Below are positions 10,054 to 19,181 of a stretch of DNA of 64,000 bases, in pieces. Numbering within the stretch: the stretch's first letter is position 1; the number at the start of each line of letters is the position of its first letter. This DNA comes from Mycobacterium pseudokansasii (GTDB lineage: Bacteria > Actinomycetota > Actinomycetes > Mycobacteriales > Mycobacteriaceae), in assembly GCF_900566075.1 (NCBI RefSeq), contig NZ_UPHU01000001.1:4898325-4962324 (forward strand). The letters run 5' to 3'. The notes below the pieces were generated by a model, which saw nothing but the letters and a program-made list of their open reading frames with translations, ran no database searches and was not told the origin of the DNA. A program made the position numbers and the translations under genes.

Positions 10054-11655
10054 TCAGCGAACTTTGATCGCGACCGTCACCGATTCGGTCTTCGCCGGCA
10101 GCGCCGTGGTGTCGACGACGAGAATCTCACCGTTGTCCTGAGTTCCATTGGGCAGGACCTTGGGCTGCAGGCGCATCGGCGGGGTCGCCGAAGCCAGCCC
10201 GGCCAGGCCGAAATCGCTGTCGTTGGCGATGACGAGCGTCTTACCACCGTCCGGGGTGAGCAGGCCTTCGATCTTGTCGTGTCCGTAGAAGTCACCGTGG
10301 GCCGACAGCGTTCGCAGCAGCGCTTCCAGGTCGAGCTTGAGTGTCTTGGCGGCAACGGTGATCCCGGCGGCCCTGAGCTTGGCGACGGCGTCCGCATCGC
10401 TACCCGCACCGACGGTGGTTTCGATCGGAACCCCGTTGACGAGCAGGCCGCCGCGGTCGGCCTGATAAGACGCCCCGGGCACCGTCGAGCGGGGGCCGAC
10501 GTCGGTGGCCCCGGCAATGTCCACCGCGTAGATCTTCTTGCTCGCGTTGGGTGCGGGCTTGCTGTCCCGCTCAACGACCAGGAATGTGGTGGCGCTCAGC
10601 GCCGTGATCTCCGATACCGAGACGTCGGTCTCCTGGGGATTGGCCAGCGGATACAGATACTCGTGGACGATTTGCGGGTCAACGACGTTGACGGTCACGA
10701 TACGGGCCAGCGGCACCGATTTTGCGGAGCCCTGCAGCCCAGGCGTCTGCAACGCCGACTGCATGATCCCGGCCAACATCGTGCCGTCGGGGCTGATGGT
10801 CAGTCCTTCCATTCCGCGGTTGGGGCTGCGCAACGACAACTCGTTGGGCAATGTGCCGTCAAACGGTGAAAGACGTTCCAGCTCTTTGCCATTGGCGTCG
10901 AAGTGGATGAGGTAGGGACCGTACTCGTCGGAAACCCAGAAGTTGCCGTCGAGTGTGGCGACCAAGCCCTCGGGGTCGACTCCGTAGTCCGAAGTCGGCA
11001 GCGGCGTGCCGTTGAGGTCCACCGCCGACTCGCCGGTATTGGCCTGCCGGTCGACCAGCCCGACCAACGGTGAGCCGTCCGGACCGCGCAGCGGGATCGT
11101 CCGCTCGACTGTGGCCACGCCGTCGGCCAGCTTGAGCTTGGCGATATGCGGCTGGAAGTCGGGTACCGGAAACACCCTTTCGTTGGGGCTACGCCCGACG
11201 ACGTTGGGGCCCCGGTCGGTGAGGCCATAGATTTCGTCGGAAACGCCGGGCACCGCGGCGATCCCGGACCCGTGCGCGCTGGCCTTGATGGTGACGCCAC
11301 CCATGGTGACCAGGGGCAGCTGATTCTCGGCGTAGGTCTTGACGGCGCGACTGACGGTGACGCTGAGTTCGTCGGTACCGGTGAAGCCGGCGTCGGGGGT
11401 GTAGGTCATCGATCCGTTTGCGCCGTAGGCGATGGTTCCGTGTGCAGGCTTGCCGAAGGCCACTGGTGTCAGGCCACCCGTCGCAGCCAACATGCGGTCC
11501 GGGGTGATCGTGAGGGCGGTCCCGGCTTTCGTGCTCAGATCCACCTTGCCCGGATGCGCGACCCTGAAGTCGGACGTGCTCGAGGAGCAGGCCGTCAGCG
11601 CTGTCGATACCGCTACCGTCGCAACCCACCATCTCGTCTTATTCGCCATGGGCAT
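10054..11655 (-). CDS. Esterase-like/phytase-domain lipoprotein
   Basis: A 533-residue exported lipoprotein: a basic N-terminus, a hydrophobic core and the lipobox LTAC at residues 20-23. Residues about 30-105 form an Ig/cadherin-like domain (TPVAFGKPAHGTIAYGANGSMTYTPDAGFTGTDELSVTV). The rest matches the esterase-like phytase family: GVSDEIYGLTDRGPN, DPEGLVA...FWVSDEYGPYLIHFD, NRGMEGLTISPDG and DKIEGLL. Substrate is unknown. An alternative ATG two codons in changes nothing. It is followed after 47 bp by a divergent-direction membrane protein gene end. Confidence 0.85.
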   Translation of the reverse strand: MPMANKTRWWVATVAVSTALTACSSSTSDFRVAHPGKVDLSTKAGTALTITPDRMLAATGGLTPVAFGKPAHGTIAYGANGSMTYTPDAGFTGTDELSVTVSRAVKTYAENQLPLVTMGGVTIKASAHGSGIAAVPGVSDEIYGLTDRGPNVVGRSPNERVFPVPDFQPHIAKLKLADGVATVERTIPLRGPDGSPLVGLVDRQANTGESAVDLNGTPLPTSDYGVDPEGLVATLDGNFWVSDEYGPYLIHFDANGKELERLSPFDGTLPNELSLRSPNRGMEGLTISPDGTMLAGIMQSALQTPGLQGSAKSVPLARIVTVNVVDPQIVHEYLYPLANPQETDVSVSEITALSATTFLVVERDSKPAPNASKKIYAVDIAGATDVGPRSTVPGASYQADRGGLLVNGVPIETTVGAGSDADAVAKLRAAGITVAAKTLKLDLEALLRTLSAHGDFYGHDKIEGLLTPDGGKTLVIANDSDFGLAGLASATPPMRLQPKVLPNGTQDNGEILVVDTTALPAKTESVTVAIKVR

Positions 11656-11702
11656 GATTTAGCAGGAGAAGTTGTCGCGCGGGTAACGGGAGCCGAGATT
11701 TG

Positions 11703-12485
11703 CTAGTGCTTCTTGTCGCGAACCTTATAGGTGGAGGGCCACGACTTGCGCGACTCGTCGCCCGTCAGCGGCGTCCCCATCCCGCCGACCTTGACGTTGT
11801 AGGCCTCCTTACCTGGGCCGACTTCGCGATTGGCGTGCTCCTGGGCAAGGTAGTAAAGCTCGTCGATGGTGGCTTCGTCGTAGGCGACGAAGGAGGTTTC
11901 CCGGACAACGTCGTCCACCCCGGCAAGCATCCGATCGGACAGCAGCCGAGACGCCAGGGCCGCCAGACCCAGCAGCGAAAACGGGACGACCCAGTAACCG
12001 ATGAACGACAACGGGCTCTTCGTGTCGAGGATGGTGGCGTCGCGCAGCACGATCGGCGGGATCACCGATGACAGGGTCATACCGGCAAACGCGGCGACCC
12101 ACACCCAGGTCACTGTCGCGGTCGTCCGGTTGAACAGCTCGGTCTTGACCACGTCGGGCGACTGTTCGGCCGCGGCGAACTCACGGACGAACGGGTTTCC
12201 GGCCAGCAGACCGACCAGGGCCGCAACCAAAATCCCGGCGTTGCTCAGTGGCTGTATCCACCGCGCCATCACCGGCTCACTGAGCGCAAAGGTCAGCACC
12301 GTCAGCACCGAAAACGTTGCGACAGAACCGATTTCAATCGTTCGGCCGGGTTTGTCGGTGGCCCGCCCGACCGCAAACACCGCCAGCGCGATCAACAGCG
12401 CCACCGCGACGGCAATCTCGAACGGGACATTGCCGACCAGCACCCAGTAGACGATCCACGGCGCGAAACCAAAGAGCATGCCCAC
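11703..12485 (-). CDS. Conserved integral membrane protein
   Basis: A 260-residue protein with about five hydrophobic segments: IVYWVLVGNVPF, IAVAVALLIALAVFAVG, SVATFSVLTVLTFAL, AGILVAALVGLLAG, TATVTWVWVAAFAGMTLSSVI and GYWVVPFSLLGLAALASRL. The C-terminal 70 residues are polar and probably cytoplasmic. No family name is recognised with confidence; it does not look like a transporter with known motifs. It lies upstream of the lipoprotein gene on the same strand, 47 bp apart. Confidence 0.75.
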   Translation of the reverse strand: MGMLFGFAPWIVYWVLVGNVPFEIAVAVALLIALAVFAVGRATDKPGRTIEIGSVATFSVLTVLTFALSEPVMARWIQPLSNAGILVAALVGLLAGNPFVREFAAAEQSPDVVKTELFNRTTATVTWVWVAAFAGMTLSSVIPPIVLRDATILDTKSPLSFIGYWVVPFSLLGLAALASRLLSDRMLAGVDDVVRETSFVAYDEATIDELYYLAQEHANREVGPGKEAYNVKVGGMGTPLTGDESRKSWPSTYKVRDKKH

Positions 12486-12564
12486 GAAGGCTCAGTTTAT
12501 GGCCGGTGCCGCAACCGCAGCGCGCTGCCCTTCCGAGCCCTTCCGCTGTGATGTGCTGCAGCAA

Positions 12565-12849
12565 CTACCACAGCACGCCGTGGCCGGCGGACAGGATGAA
12601 GCCGTGGTTGCCCTGCGTCTGGCAGTGCACCGCGCCGGTGTCGTCGATCGCGCAGCTGGCACCAAGCGTCTGCACCCGTTGACCGGCGGGAAGCACCGGG
12701 ACGTCACGGGTGAAGGTCGCAGTATTGGACTGGCGGTATCCGGCGGGATGAGCGGCATCGGAGAAGGTCTGGTTGGTGCCCGGCGGTGCGTCGGGGGGCA
12801 CCATGTCGCAGCCGATCGGGCCGCCGTTGGGGGCCAGGCCGCACGACCA
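12565..12849 (-). pseudogene. 3' fragment of a secreted cysteine-containing protein
   Basis: An open frame of 94 codons bounded upstream by a stop at 12850-12852 and ending GNHGFILSAGHGVLW. The Cys pattern (CGLAPNG, GCDMVPPD, ASCAIDDTGAVHCQTQ) and the ending resemble the C-terminal domain of small exported mycobacterial proteins. No signal peptide is present, and the only ATG (12804) lies inside the domain after two of its cysteines. The 5' end therefore seems lost at about 12850, where a plus-strand gene that is also 5'-truncated begins. The parent gene is not recognised. Confidence 0.55.
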
Positions 12850-13226
12850 TCACGCTGATCGACCGGGGAATCGACGACATCCTCGACGAGGGGTACTCCG
12901 CGCCGGAGCGTCCGTACGCACCTGGCGCCTTCGGCCCTTCCGAAACGCTGGACCAGCTGCTTGCGGAGGAAGAACCGGATCCGGCGTCGCGAATCGATGT
13001 GTTGTTGGACGAAGACGAACAGCAACGCTCCGATGAAGCCGAGCGCGAAGCCGAGTTTCCGCGGCGCAGCGAGGTCGGACGGGCCCGAGCGGGCCGCCTC
13101 GTCGCGCCTGACCTGGGCTTCGGTGAAGACACCGAGGCAGAACTGGTCGCCGAGGACGTCGGTATCAGCGGCGGCGCCGCCTCGGCTGAGGAAGCCGCGA
13201 TGCACATCATCGAAGACACCGACTAA
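12843..13226 (+). pseudogene. 5'-truncated DUF5709 family gene
   Basis: The frame reads TLIDRGIDDILDEGYSAPERPY then an acidic body (LDQLLAEEEPDPASRIDVLL, EAEREAEFPRRSEVGRARAGRLVAPD) and the tail AAMHIIEDTD, which I recognise as DUF5709. Intact members have about 15-25 residues before the TL(V/I)DRG motif. Here the upstream frame is only the antisense of the neighbouring minus-strand fragment, with a GTG at 12786 as nearest start. The function of DUF5709 is unknown. It may still be translated from that GTG with a foreign N-terminus. Confidence 0.6.
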
Positions 13227-13237
13227 CCGAGTTCGAC

Positions 13238-14188
13238 ATGGGTGCCCACCGTCGGGCGACGCCCACGATTCGGCGCCGCCGCAGTTGGTGGGCCGCACTG
13301 CTGGCCGTGTCAGCGCTGGTCGCATGCACTCCGGGGACCAGAACGAATGCACCCGCCACACAGCCGGCGCCCACCGCGACGTCCGGGACAACTGCCCCGA
13401 TGACCATGCGACCGGGTGCGCTGTTCTACACCAAGGCGGGGTCGCTCTACGTCAGCGAACCCGCCGGCACCCCCGGCCGGAAGCTGCCAGACGGACCTGC
13501 GGACGCGCAGCCGGCGCCGTCCCCCGACCTGTCGCACGTGGCATTCGTCCGCAAGGCGACAGCCGCCGACTATGGCGGTGAACTGTGGATACTCGACCTG
13601 TCACCGCAACTGGCACCCGTCGGTCCACCGCGGCGCCTGGTGGACCCAGCCGCCCTTACGCATGGCACCGGCGACGTACCCGCGATGGTCGCCAGTCCCC
13701 GGTGGTCACCGACGGGAAAACAGGTTGCCCTCGTCGACAACCCGACCGGTGGAGCGGTGGACGGTGGCTACCTGCTGGTCGCGGCGGCCGACACTGGTGC
13801 GCTCGCACCCACTCCGCTGTTCACCAGGCCGGGATCGTACTACGGCGACATCACGGTGTTGGGTTCCGGCGCTGTGGCGTTCACGGCGCAACCTGCCGGG
13901 CGGGGCGCCGCCGATCCATCGAAGACGATCCAGGTCCTCGATGCGGGTTCGTCGATGCCGCGCACGACGGTCACCGACGTCGCGGTGATGTTGAGCTGTC
14001 AAGACTCTACTCGCGGAGGGAGCGTTTGTAATGCCGCCCAGGAACCGGTGTGGGGTGCCGGCGACTTCGTCGCCTACCTGGACACTTCCGCCGGCAATGG
14101 GCTGGTGGTAACGGATCTCGACAACCGCAGCCCTGCACGGGTCGACACCGGCGTGGACACCTTTGCATGGGCGCCGGCGGCGCGATAA
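13238..14188 (+). CDS. Beta-propeller-type lipoprotein
   Basis: A 316-residue exported lipoprotein. The N-terminus has a twin-arginine-like cluster (RRRRSWWAALLAVSALVAC) with the lipobox LVAC at residues 26-29, followed by a Thr/Pro/Ala linker. The body contains TolB/WD40-like strands such as SPDLSHVAFVRKAT, SPRWSPTGKQVALVD and FVAYLDTSAGNGLVVTDLD. The role is unknown; such proteins often bind partners in the periplasm. It starts 12 bp after the DUF5709 fragment and is convergent with the secreted protein gene that ends 6 bp away. Confidence 0.8.
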   Translation: MGAHRRATPTIRRRRSWWAALLAVSALVACTPGTRTNAPATQPAPTATSGTTAPMTMRPGALFYTKAGSLYVSEPAGTPGRKLPDGPADAQPAPSPDLSHVAFVRKATAADYGGELWILDLSPQLAPVGPPRRLVDPAALTHGTGDVPAMVASPRWSPTGKQVALVDNPTGGAVDGGYLLVAAADTGALAPTPLFTRPGSYYGDITVLGSGAVAFTAQPAGRGAADPSKTIQVLDAGSSMPRTTVTDVAVMLSCQDSTRGGSVCNAAQEPVWGAGDFVAYLDTSAGNGLVVTDLDNRSPARVDTGVDTFAWAPAAR

Positions 14189-14193
14189 GGATT

Positions 14194-14709
14194 CTAGGTC
14201 TGCTGCGCCCGCACCCACTCGAACAGACCGGCCGGATACGCCTGGCCCTGATACCCCACATATGCCACGCCGAGAAGCTTGTCGGCGTCTCGCGTCCACG
14301 CGATGCCGCCATCTCGGTCGGGCAGGAAGGTGCTCGCGCGTCCGCAGACCACCGACCCGTATCTGGTCCCGTCCGATTTCGTTAGCGGAATGGGAAGCGA
14401 CGATCGCATGCCTGGACAGGCGGCAGGCGTCCAATCCGGACCACTCAAGGCGGACGCGAATGCCTCGTGCATCGCTTTGTCATCGCCGAACAGCCAATAG
14501 GTCGCTGCCGTCGGGCCGCCGGGCAGTGAGTTGGCCCCGCAGCTCACAGCGGCAAGTGCCGCCCCAGCCGCGGTCGGTTTGCATACGCCGCTGCCGTAGC
14601 CTGCCGGCAGCAAGCCCGTCAAGTCGCTCAGCGGGTCGGCGCTGGCCGGCGCGACGGTACTCACGGCTGTCGCAACAACGGCGGCAACGATGCAGCTCAA
14701 ACGAATCAT
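14194..14709 (-). CDS. Secreted protein of unknown function
   Basis: A 171-residue protein. From the ATG at 14709 it has a Sec signal peptide (MIRLSCIVAAVVATAVSTVAPASADP) with cleavage after ASA. The mature part has four Cys in GVCKPT, VSCGAN, AACPGM and VVCGRA, likely two disulfides, a pattern common in small mycobacterial exported proteins. A longer frame to 14796 adds residues before the signal peptide and is rejected. No catalytic motif is seen. Confidence 0.78.
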   Translation of the reverse strand: MIRLSCIVAAVVATAVSTVAPASADPLSDLTGLLPAGYGSGVCKPTAAGAALAAVSCGANSLPGGPTAATYWLFGDDKAMHEAFASALSGPDWTPAACPGMRSSLPIPLTKSDGTRYGSVVCGRASTFLPDRDGGIAWTRDADKLLGVAYVGYQGQAYPAGLFEWVRAQQT

Positions 14710-14900
14710 GAAGCCACGCTCGTTCTTCGAGGTGCTCCTCGTACAGGGACTTTGGACCTCAATGCACGGTGTCGAGGCCCTCTGCCAATCCTCCATGGAT
14801 TCCCAGTCGCCGGATCGTCCGGCGTTGCGGTTGACGTCGAGCCGGTGGCCGCAGAACGCCTTGGTGTCGTCTCGGGTGACGTGGTGGGCATGGTGTTCAC
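14710..14900. other. Intergenic segment, no gene recognised
   Basis: 191 bp between the 5' end of the secreted-protein gene and the 3' end of the 452-residue gene, both on the minus strand. It should hold the promoter of the former. Short open frames here on both strands have no recognisable content. Confidence 0.5.
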
Positions 14901-16259
14901 TCAGTATTGCCGGTAGCGACGTTGGACGTGTTCCTGGCGGACGCGTATTTGTTCTCGCCGGTCCTCTGGCGAGAACCTGGGTGTCGACGAGGGCAGGTGA
15001 TCGTCAATCTCGTCGAAAACGACCTTGCGCACCGTCACCACTGGCAGCCGCTCGGTCGGCTGGGAATAGGTCCACCGCATGGTCATGAAGCCCCGGCGTA
15101 GTCCGGTGGTGTCCAGCCAGTTGGGCACACCGGGGTCGCGGTGGGCGACCACGTAACGGTAGTGCCCGTCATCGTCGCGGCGGGCCTGCCTGCCGTTGAG
15201 GCTGCTGACGTGGTTGGCGTAGTCGTGTGACTCGCCCCAGACGTTGGCCAGGTGGAAGCCCATGTAGGCGGGCGGTTCGAAAACTTCGGTGTCGATGAGC
15301 AGGACCTCATCCTCATCGAGTTCATACAGGCCACCGGAGTAGACGTTGGTGCTCTGTCCGCCGCCAGTGGCCAGTGACGCACCAGCCGGCGCGTTGAAGC
15401 CGTTGCGCGGCATGAAGGTCAGCCCGTCGCCGTTGCGATCTCCGTGCGCCTCGAGCACCACGTCGTAGAACTTGTTCCAGAACCGGGTCTGGTTGTCGAC
15501 GATCTCGCCGACGCGGCGCATTGCGGCGGCCGCCGTGGCCGGGTCCAACGCGGGCGGATGTTCACCGACCTTGTCGAGCCGGTGGATCAGCAGTTCGGGG
15601 GCCTCCTCGCGGTCCCAGTCGTGATACAGCGCCCGCACGGTGAGGTACTCCGCGAAATACCGCATCCCAGAGCGCTCCGAGACGCGCTGGGTAGAGATGA
15701 AATTCCCCGAGTACCCGGCTGGCCGCTCGGGGGCCAGGAGGATGTCGAAACGTCCGTACTGCCCGATAGCCAGCTCGGCGGAGTCCAGCTTGCCGGTGTT
15801 GCCGCGCACACCCGGCTGCAGTTCAGCGAGGTCGCCGGTGTCGCCGGCGTAGCCGGTATGGGCCTCGACGATGAGGTACTGCGGCGCGATGGCACCCGAC
15901 GGCGCCGGCGGCTCACCGCGCCAGTGGCGCGAGTCCGGTACCTGGCCGGTGATCCGGTACTCATACCGGCCGTCGATGGGCGTCGCGAGGTACATCGCGT
16001 CGGCATTGTCGATGGTGGCCTTGTCGAGCACCCCGATGGCGCGGCGGAAGTATGGAAACGCGGGATCACCGAAGAAGGCGCGCTCCACCGCCGAGTGCAC
16101 GAAGCCGAGCAGATAGCGATAGCCCTCGGCGAGCTCGCGCGGCCCGGACTGCGGCGGAGCGTATAACTCCGGAGATTCCAGGGCATTTCGCGCCCTGCCC
16201 AACCCTTCGATCATCTCGTCCCAGGCAGCGCGCAGTCCAGCGGCGTGGTCATCCGACAC
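14901..16259 (-). CDS. Conserved hypothetical protein coupled to a sulfotransferase (DUF1214-like)
   Basis: A 452-residue soluble protein. The GTG at 16259 is chosen because GGGAGG lies 6 bases upstream. The sulfotransferase stop (16249-16251) lies inside the first codons, so the two are translationally coupled. Motifs include LGFVHSAVERAFFGDPAFPYF, DKATIDNADAMYLATPIDGRYEYRITG split across the N-terminal half, and a C-terminal LYELDEDEVLLIDTEVFEPPAYMGFHLAN. These recall DUF1254/DUF1214-type proteins, for which no enzymatic role is settled. Co-translation suggests it acts on the same lipid or sterol-like molecule as the sulfotransferase, which is inference. Confidence 0.78.
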   Translation of the reverse strand: MSDDHAAGLRAAWDEMIEGLGRARNALESPELYAPPQSGPRELAEGYRYLLGFVHSAVERAFFGDPAFPYFRRAIGVLDKATIDNADAMYLATPIDGRYEYRITGQVPDSRHWRGEPPAPSGAIAPQYLIVEAHTGYAGDTGDLAELQPGVRGNTGKLDSAELAIGQYGRFDILLAPERPAGYSGNFISTQRVSERSGMRYFAEYLTVRALYHDWDREEAPELLIHRLDKVGEHPPALDPATAAAAMRRVGEIVDNQTRFWNKFYDVVLEAHGDRNGDGLTFMPRNGFNAPAGASLATGGGQSTNVYSGGLYELDEDEVLLIDTEVFEPPAYMGFHLANVWGESHDYANHVSSLNGRQARRDDDGHYRYVVAHRDPGVPNWLDTTGLRRGFMTMRWTYSQPTERLPVVTVRKVVFDEIDDHLPSSTPRFSPEDRREQIRVRQEHVQRRYRQY

Positions 16260-17391
16260 GGTCAGCCTCCCAACCAAACCGATCGAACAGCGGCGCCAGA
16301 TGGGTACGGATGGCGTCGGCTTCCAGGCCGAACTCTTCGAGGCTGTAGGAGTGACCGGATCGGTACTCCCGCCCCTTCTCGGCCGCGAGCGCTTTCTCTT
16401 GCTCCGGGGCCATGTCGAGACCGAGCTTGTCGTACACCTGGTGCATCGTGCCGGACGGATCGGTCACCAGGTCGCTGTAGTTGAGAATCACGCTGGGCAC
16501 CTCGGGGTGGGCATCCAACACCTCCAGCGGGTGCTGGTAGTAGTGATACGACGACTCCACGAACGACCGGAACGATTCCTGCATGTCGCTCTCCGATTGC
16601 TTGCGGGCCGACCACGCAAACCGCATCAGCTTCAGCAAGCTCGGGATCGTTTCGTAGGGATTGCGCACCGGCACAACGAATTTGGCGTCCGGAAAAGTCT
16701 GGATCAGGCTTTCGACGCGGCCGCAGTGAATCGGCGCCTTGGACAGGTGTGTCTTGCCGGGACCGTTGAGGACCAGTTGGCGTCGCACGCACTCTTTGTA
16801 GAACTGCATGACGCGGCGCCGCTTGCGCGCGGGCCACCGGTCGTCGACGTAGTAGAAGTCCAGGTGCTGAGCCCGGGGATACTGCACCACCCAATAGCCT
16901 GAGGCGCACGACATCGTCAGCAGGAACTCGTCCTCCTCCGGTGCGAACAGCCCCGACTCGTGAACTTGGTTGCTCTTGCTGAAAAGCCGTTCATCGAGGG
17001 CGTCGATGCGCCTGCGCAGCCGGCCACCCAGCCGCTGGTCCCACCGCAACACCGCCCGCAATACCTTCTTCTCGATGAGCGACGGGAAAAACATTTCCCA
17101 CAGCAGGACATACGAGAACCGGGGATCAGTGGCGAGCATCCGGTGCACGTAGGTGGTGCCGCTGCGGGCGTGACCCACCACGAAGACGGGCTGTCGGACG
17201 TCGGTGCGCCGCAACACCGGGAAGACGATCGGGTCGAGTGCGAACGTCACCGTGTGCAGCAGAGCCATGGCCGGGACGACGACACACAGGGTGCGGTACT
17301 GGCGCCGACGACGGGCAGGGTCCTGCTCGAAGCGCACCAGGCGGACCATCGCCCACCAGATGCGCCAGTCAAAGTAGAAGAAGTTCTTCAC
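16249..17391 (-). CDS. Sulfotransferase family protein
   Basis: A 380-residue protein with the 5'-phosphosulfate-binding loop VVGHARSGTTYVHRML near residue 70 and the 3'-phosphate region VVPVRNPYETIPSL near residue 230, the two PAPS sites of sulfotransferases. The N-terminus (MKNFFYFDWRIWWAMVRLVRF) and a hydrophobic stretch (TLCVVVPAMALLHTVTFAL) suggest membrane association, as in the mycobacterial family. It would move sulfate onto a hydroxyl acceptor that is not identifiable from sequence. It sits between an F420-dependent oxidoreductase (9 bp upstream) and the DUF1214-like gene (overlapping). Confidence 0.85.
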   Translation of the reverse strand: MKNFFYFDWRIWWAMVRLVRFEQDPARRRRQYRTLCVVVPAMALLHTVTFALDPIVFPVLRRTDVRQPVFVVGHARSGTTYVHRMLATDPRFSYVLLWEMFFPSLIEKKVLRAVLRWDQRLGGRLRRRIDALDERLFSKSNQVHESGLFAPEEDEFLLTMSCASGYWVVQYPRAQHLDFYYVDDRWPARKRRRVMQFYKECVRRQLVLNGPGKTHLSKAPIHCGRVESLIQTFPDAKFVVPVRNPYETIPSLLKLMRFAWSARKQSESDMQESFRSFVESSYHYYQHPLEVLDAHPEVPSVILNYSDLVTDPSGTMHQVYDKLGLDMAPEQEKALAAEKGREYRSGHSYSLEEFGLEADAIRTHLAPLFDRFGWEADRVG

Positions 17392-17400
17392 GACGTCCTT

Positions 17401-18285
17401 TCAGGGGTTGACCTTGGCGATGACGGTTTCGGCGAAGCGTTCAAGCTTGGCCACCTTGTCCTCCAGCCGCTGCGGATCTTCACCCTTGGTGTCGGGATTT
17501 CGGAAACCCACGATGACGTCGGTGACACCCAGGTCCTCCAGTCGCTTGCATCCGTCAACCGAGCGGCCGTCGGGGCTGGCGGCATGAATCTCGAAGGGCT
17601 CGTTGGACTTTCCCGCCTCGGCGCGAAACGCCTGCAGTTTGCCCAGCATCGACTCCAGCATGTCGTTCGGGCCGCCCGCGTGCATCCACCCGTCGGCTTT
17701 GGTCGCCGCGCGCCGCAGGGCGGCCTCCGAGTGGCCGCCGATCAACAGCGGAATGGGGTGAGTGGGCACCGGACAGACCTTCATCGACGGCACGTCGTAA
17801 AAGCGGCCGTGGAACTCAAAGAATTGCCCGGACTCCAGCCCCCGAAAGATGTCGATCGCCTCGTCGAGACGGGCGCCCTTGTGGGCGGGGTCAACGCCGG
17901 CCATCAAATAGTCGTCGGGATACGGACTGCTACCGATGCCGACGCCGAGGCGGAGACGGTTGCCGGTCAGTGTGGCCACCGAGAACGCCTCCTTCGCAGC
18001 CAGTACCGGTGAACGGACCGCGAACTTCACGACGAAGGTGTTGAAGCGAATGCGTCGGGTAATCGCTCCGAGGTAGGCGGCGAGCACGAACGGCTCCATG
18101 AACTCCTTGCCCTCCAGGAAGCCACGGTCACCGTCTGCGGTATACGGGTACACAGCATCGGAATGCTGCGGATAGCCGATGGAATCGGGGATGGCGAACC
18201 CGTGATACCCCGCAGATTCCGCTGCAGTCACGAGGCTGGGCAGATACTCCGAACGCGTCATCGAGTCCGAGAAGGTGAAACGCAT
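17401..18285 (-). CDS. F420-dependent LLM-class oxidoreductase
   Basis: A 294-residue TIM-barrel enzyme of the luciferase-like family using deazaflavin F420. Marks include AAESAGYHGFAIPDSIGYP, the TITRRIRFNTFV-type strand AITRRIRFNTFVVKFA, TLTGNRLRLGVGIGSSPYP, and HPIPLLIGGHSEAALRRAATKADGWM. It fits the TIGR03619-type subgroup. It is the first gene of a minus-strand operon with the sulfotransferase and the 452-residue protein. The substrate is unknown. Confidence 0.87.
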   Translation of the reverse strand: MRFTFSDSMTRSEYLPSLVTAAESAGYHGFAIPDSIGYPQHSDAVYPYTADGDRGFLEGKEFMEPFVLAAYLGAITRRIRFNTFVVKFAVRSPVLAAKEAFSVATLTGNRLRLGVGIGSSPYPDDYLMAGVDPAHKGARLDEAIDIFRGLESGQFFEFHGRFYDVPSMKVCPVPTHPIPLLIGGHSEAALRRAATKADGWMHAGGPNDMLESMLGKLQAFRAEAGKSNEPFEIHAASPDGRSVDGCKRLEDLGVTDVIVGFRNPDTKGEDPQRLEDKVAKLERFAETVIAKVNP

Positions 18286-18365
18286 ATCAGCCGCCCATCA
18301 GTTCCTTGATCGCATCGTTCTCACGGCGAGAACAGCCATTCTCGTCGCGAATGAACCGGCATCGA

Positions 18366-18722
18366 TCACGAGTTTTGCCCGGTGAGTAGCGACTCGTCAC
18401 TGGCCGGATTGGTCGGAGTGTGGCTGTGTTCTGGAGAAGGTGGGGAAGCCGTTGGGTCTTGCCGCCGCTGCCGCTTCCGCGGTGTGATCCGGGGGTCGCT
18501 TGTCAACAGGGCGATGCCGAAATGCATATATATCGATAGTTTTCCGGCGGTGTGGGGGTCTCGCTGCGAATTCACGATCAGGGATACCGCGTCGTCGAGC
18601 TTGTCGGCGATGGCCCGGTAGCCGCCCGGTGTCGATCGGGCATGCATCTGCGGCCCCGGAGAACACTATGTGCAGGGTGCCGCGACCTCGGGCGCGACAC
18701 CAGGCCCCAGTGATGCGGTAAT
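18366..18722 (-). pseudogene. Remnant of an unrecognised gene fused to the decayed dehydrogenase
   Basis: In two frames the minus strand reads SYYRITGAWCRARGRGTLHIVFSG, then GYRAIADKLDDAVSLIVNSQRDPHTAGKL and a short tail ending LLTGQNS. The first part and the second part are out of frame by one base near 18650. The content is protein-like but I do not recognise a family. It directly follows dehydrogenase-like sequence with no intergenic gap, so a deletion joining two genes is likely. Confidence 0.45.
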
Positions 18723-18779
18723 ACGACGGCTGACCTCTAGAGCTGTGGTGCTCAGCGAAGGCGCGGCGTGGCAGCGCTG

Positions 18780-19181
18780 CTTCGATCGTGAAATACACCC
18801 CGTTGAGCAACACGTCCACCGCATCCAGATACGCGTCGATTTCCTGGGAAGCCTTGGTCGCCACCGGCGCAACCCAGCGTTGGCGAGCACGAAGTCAAGG
18901 CGTCCCAGCTCGGACACACCCTTGTCCACCACTGCCTGGAGGCGGCGGAAGTTCCGGACGTCGACTTGTTCAGCAACGATGCGGCGTCCGGTCTTCTCGA
19001 CGAGGTGGACGGTCTCATCGAGATCCTCCCGCGTGGCCATCGGGCAAGCCACGCTGTCCATTTGTTCGCAGAGATCGACGGCGATGATGTCCGCGCCTTC
19101 TTCGGCAAATCGAACCGCATGCGAGCGACCCTGGCCCCGTGGCGCCCCCGTGATGAATGCAACCTTGCCGTCGAACTGCAT
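18780..19181 (-). pseudogene. Short-chain dehydrogenase/reductase, truncated and frameshifted
   Basis: The N-terminal half is clear: MQFDGKVAFITGAPRGQGRSHAVRFA with the TGxxxGxG cofactor site, DIIAVDLCEQ, and DFVLANAGL. After LANAG (about 18,900) the frame is lost. The continuation AYLDAVDVLLNGVYFTIEAAL, the helix that normally carries the NxxG of SDRs, lies in another frame down to about 18,790. The catalytic Ser, Tyr and Lys segments are absent because unrelated sequence follows. The intact relatives are mycofactocin-coupled SDRs of about 275 residues. It cannot make an active enzyme. Confidence 0.75.

Noticed and set aside
12492..13391. 299-codon minus-strand frame across the truncated gene pair
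   Set aside because: It is the antisense of the DUF5709 sequence; composition is Arg/Pro/Ser-rich shadow coding.
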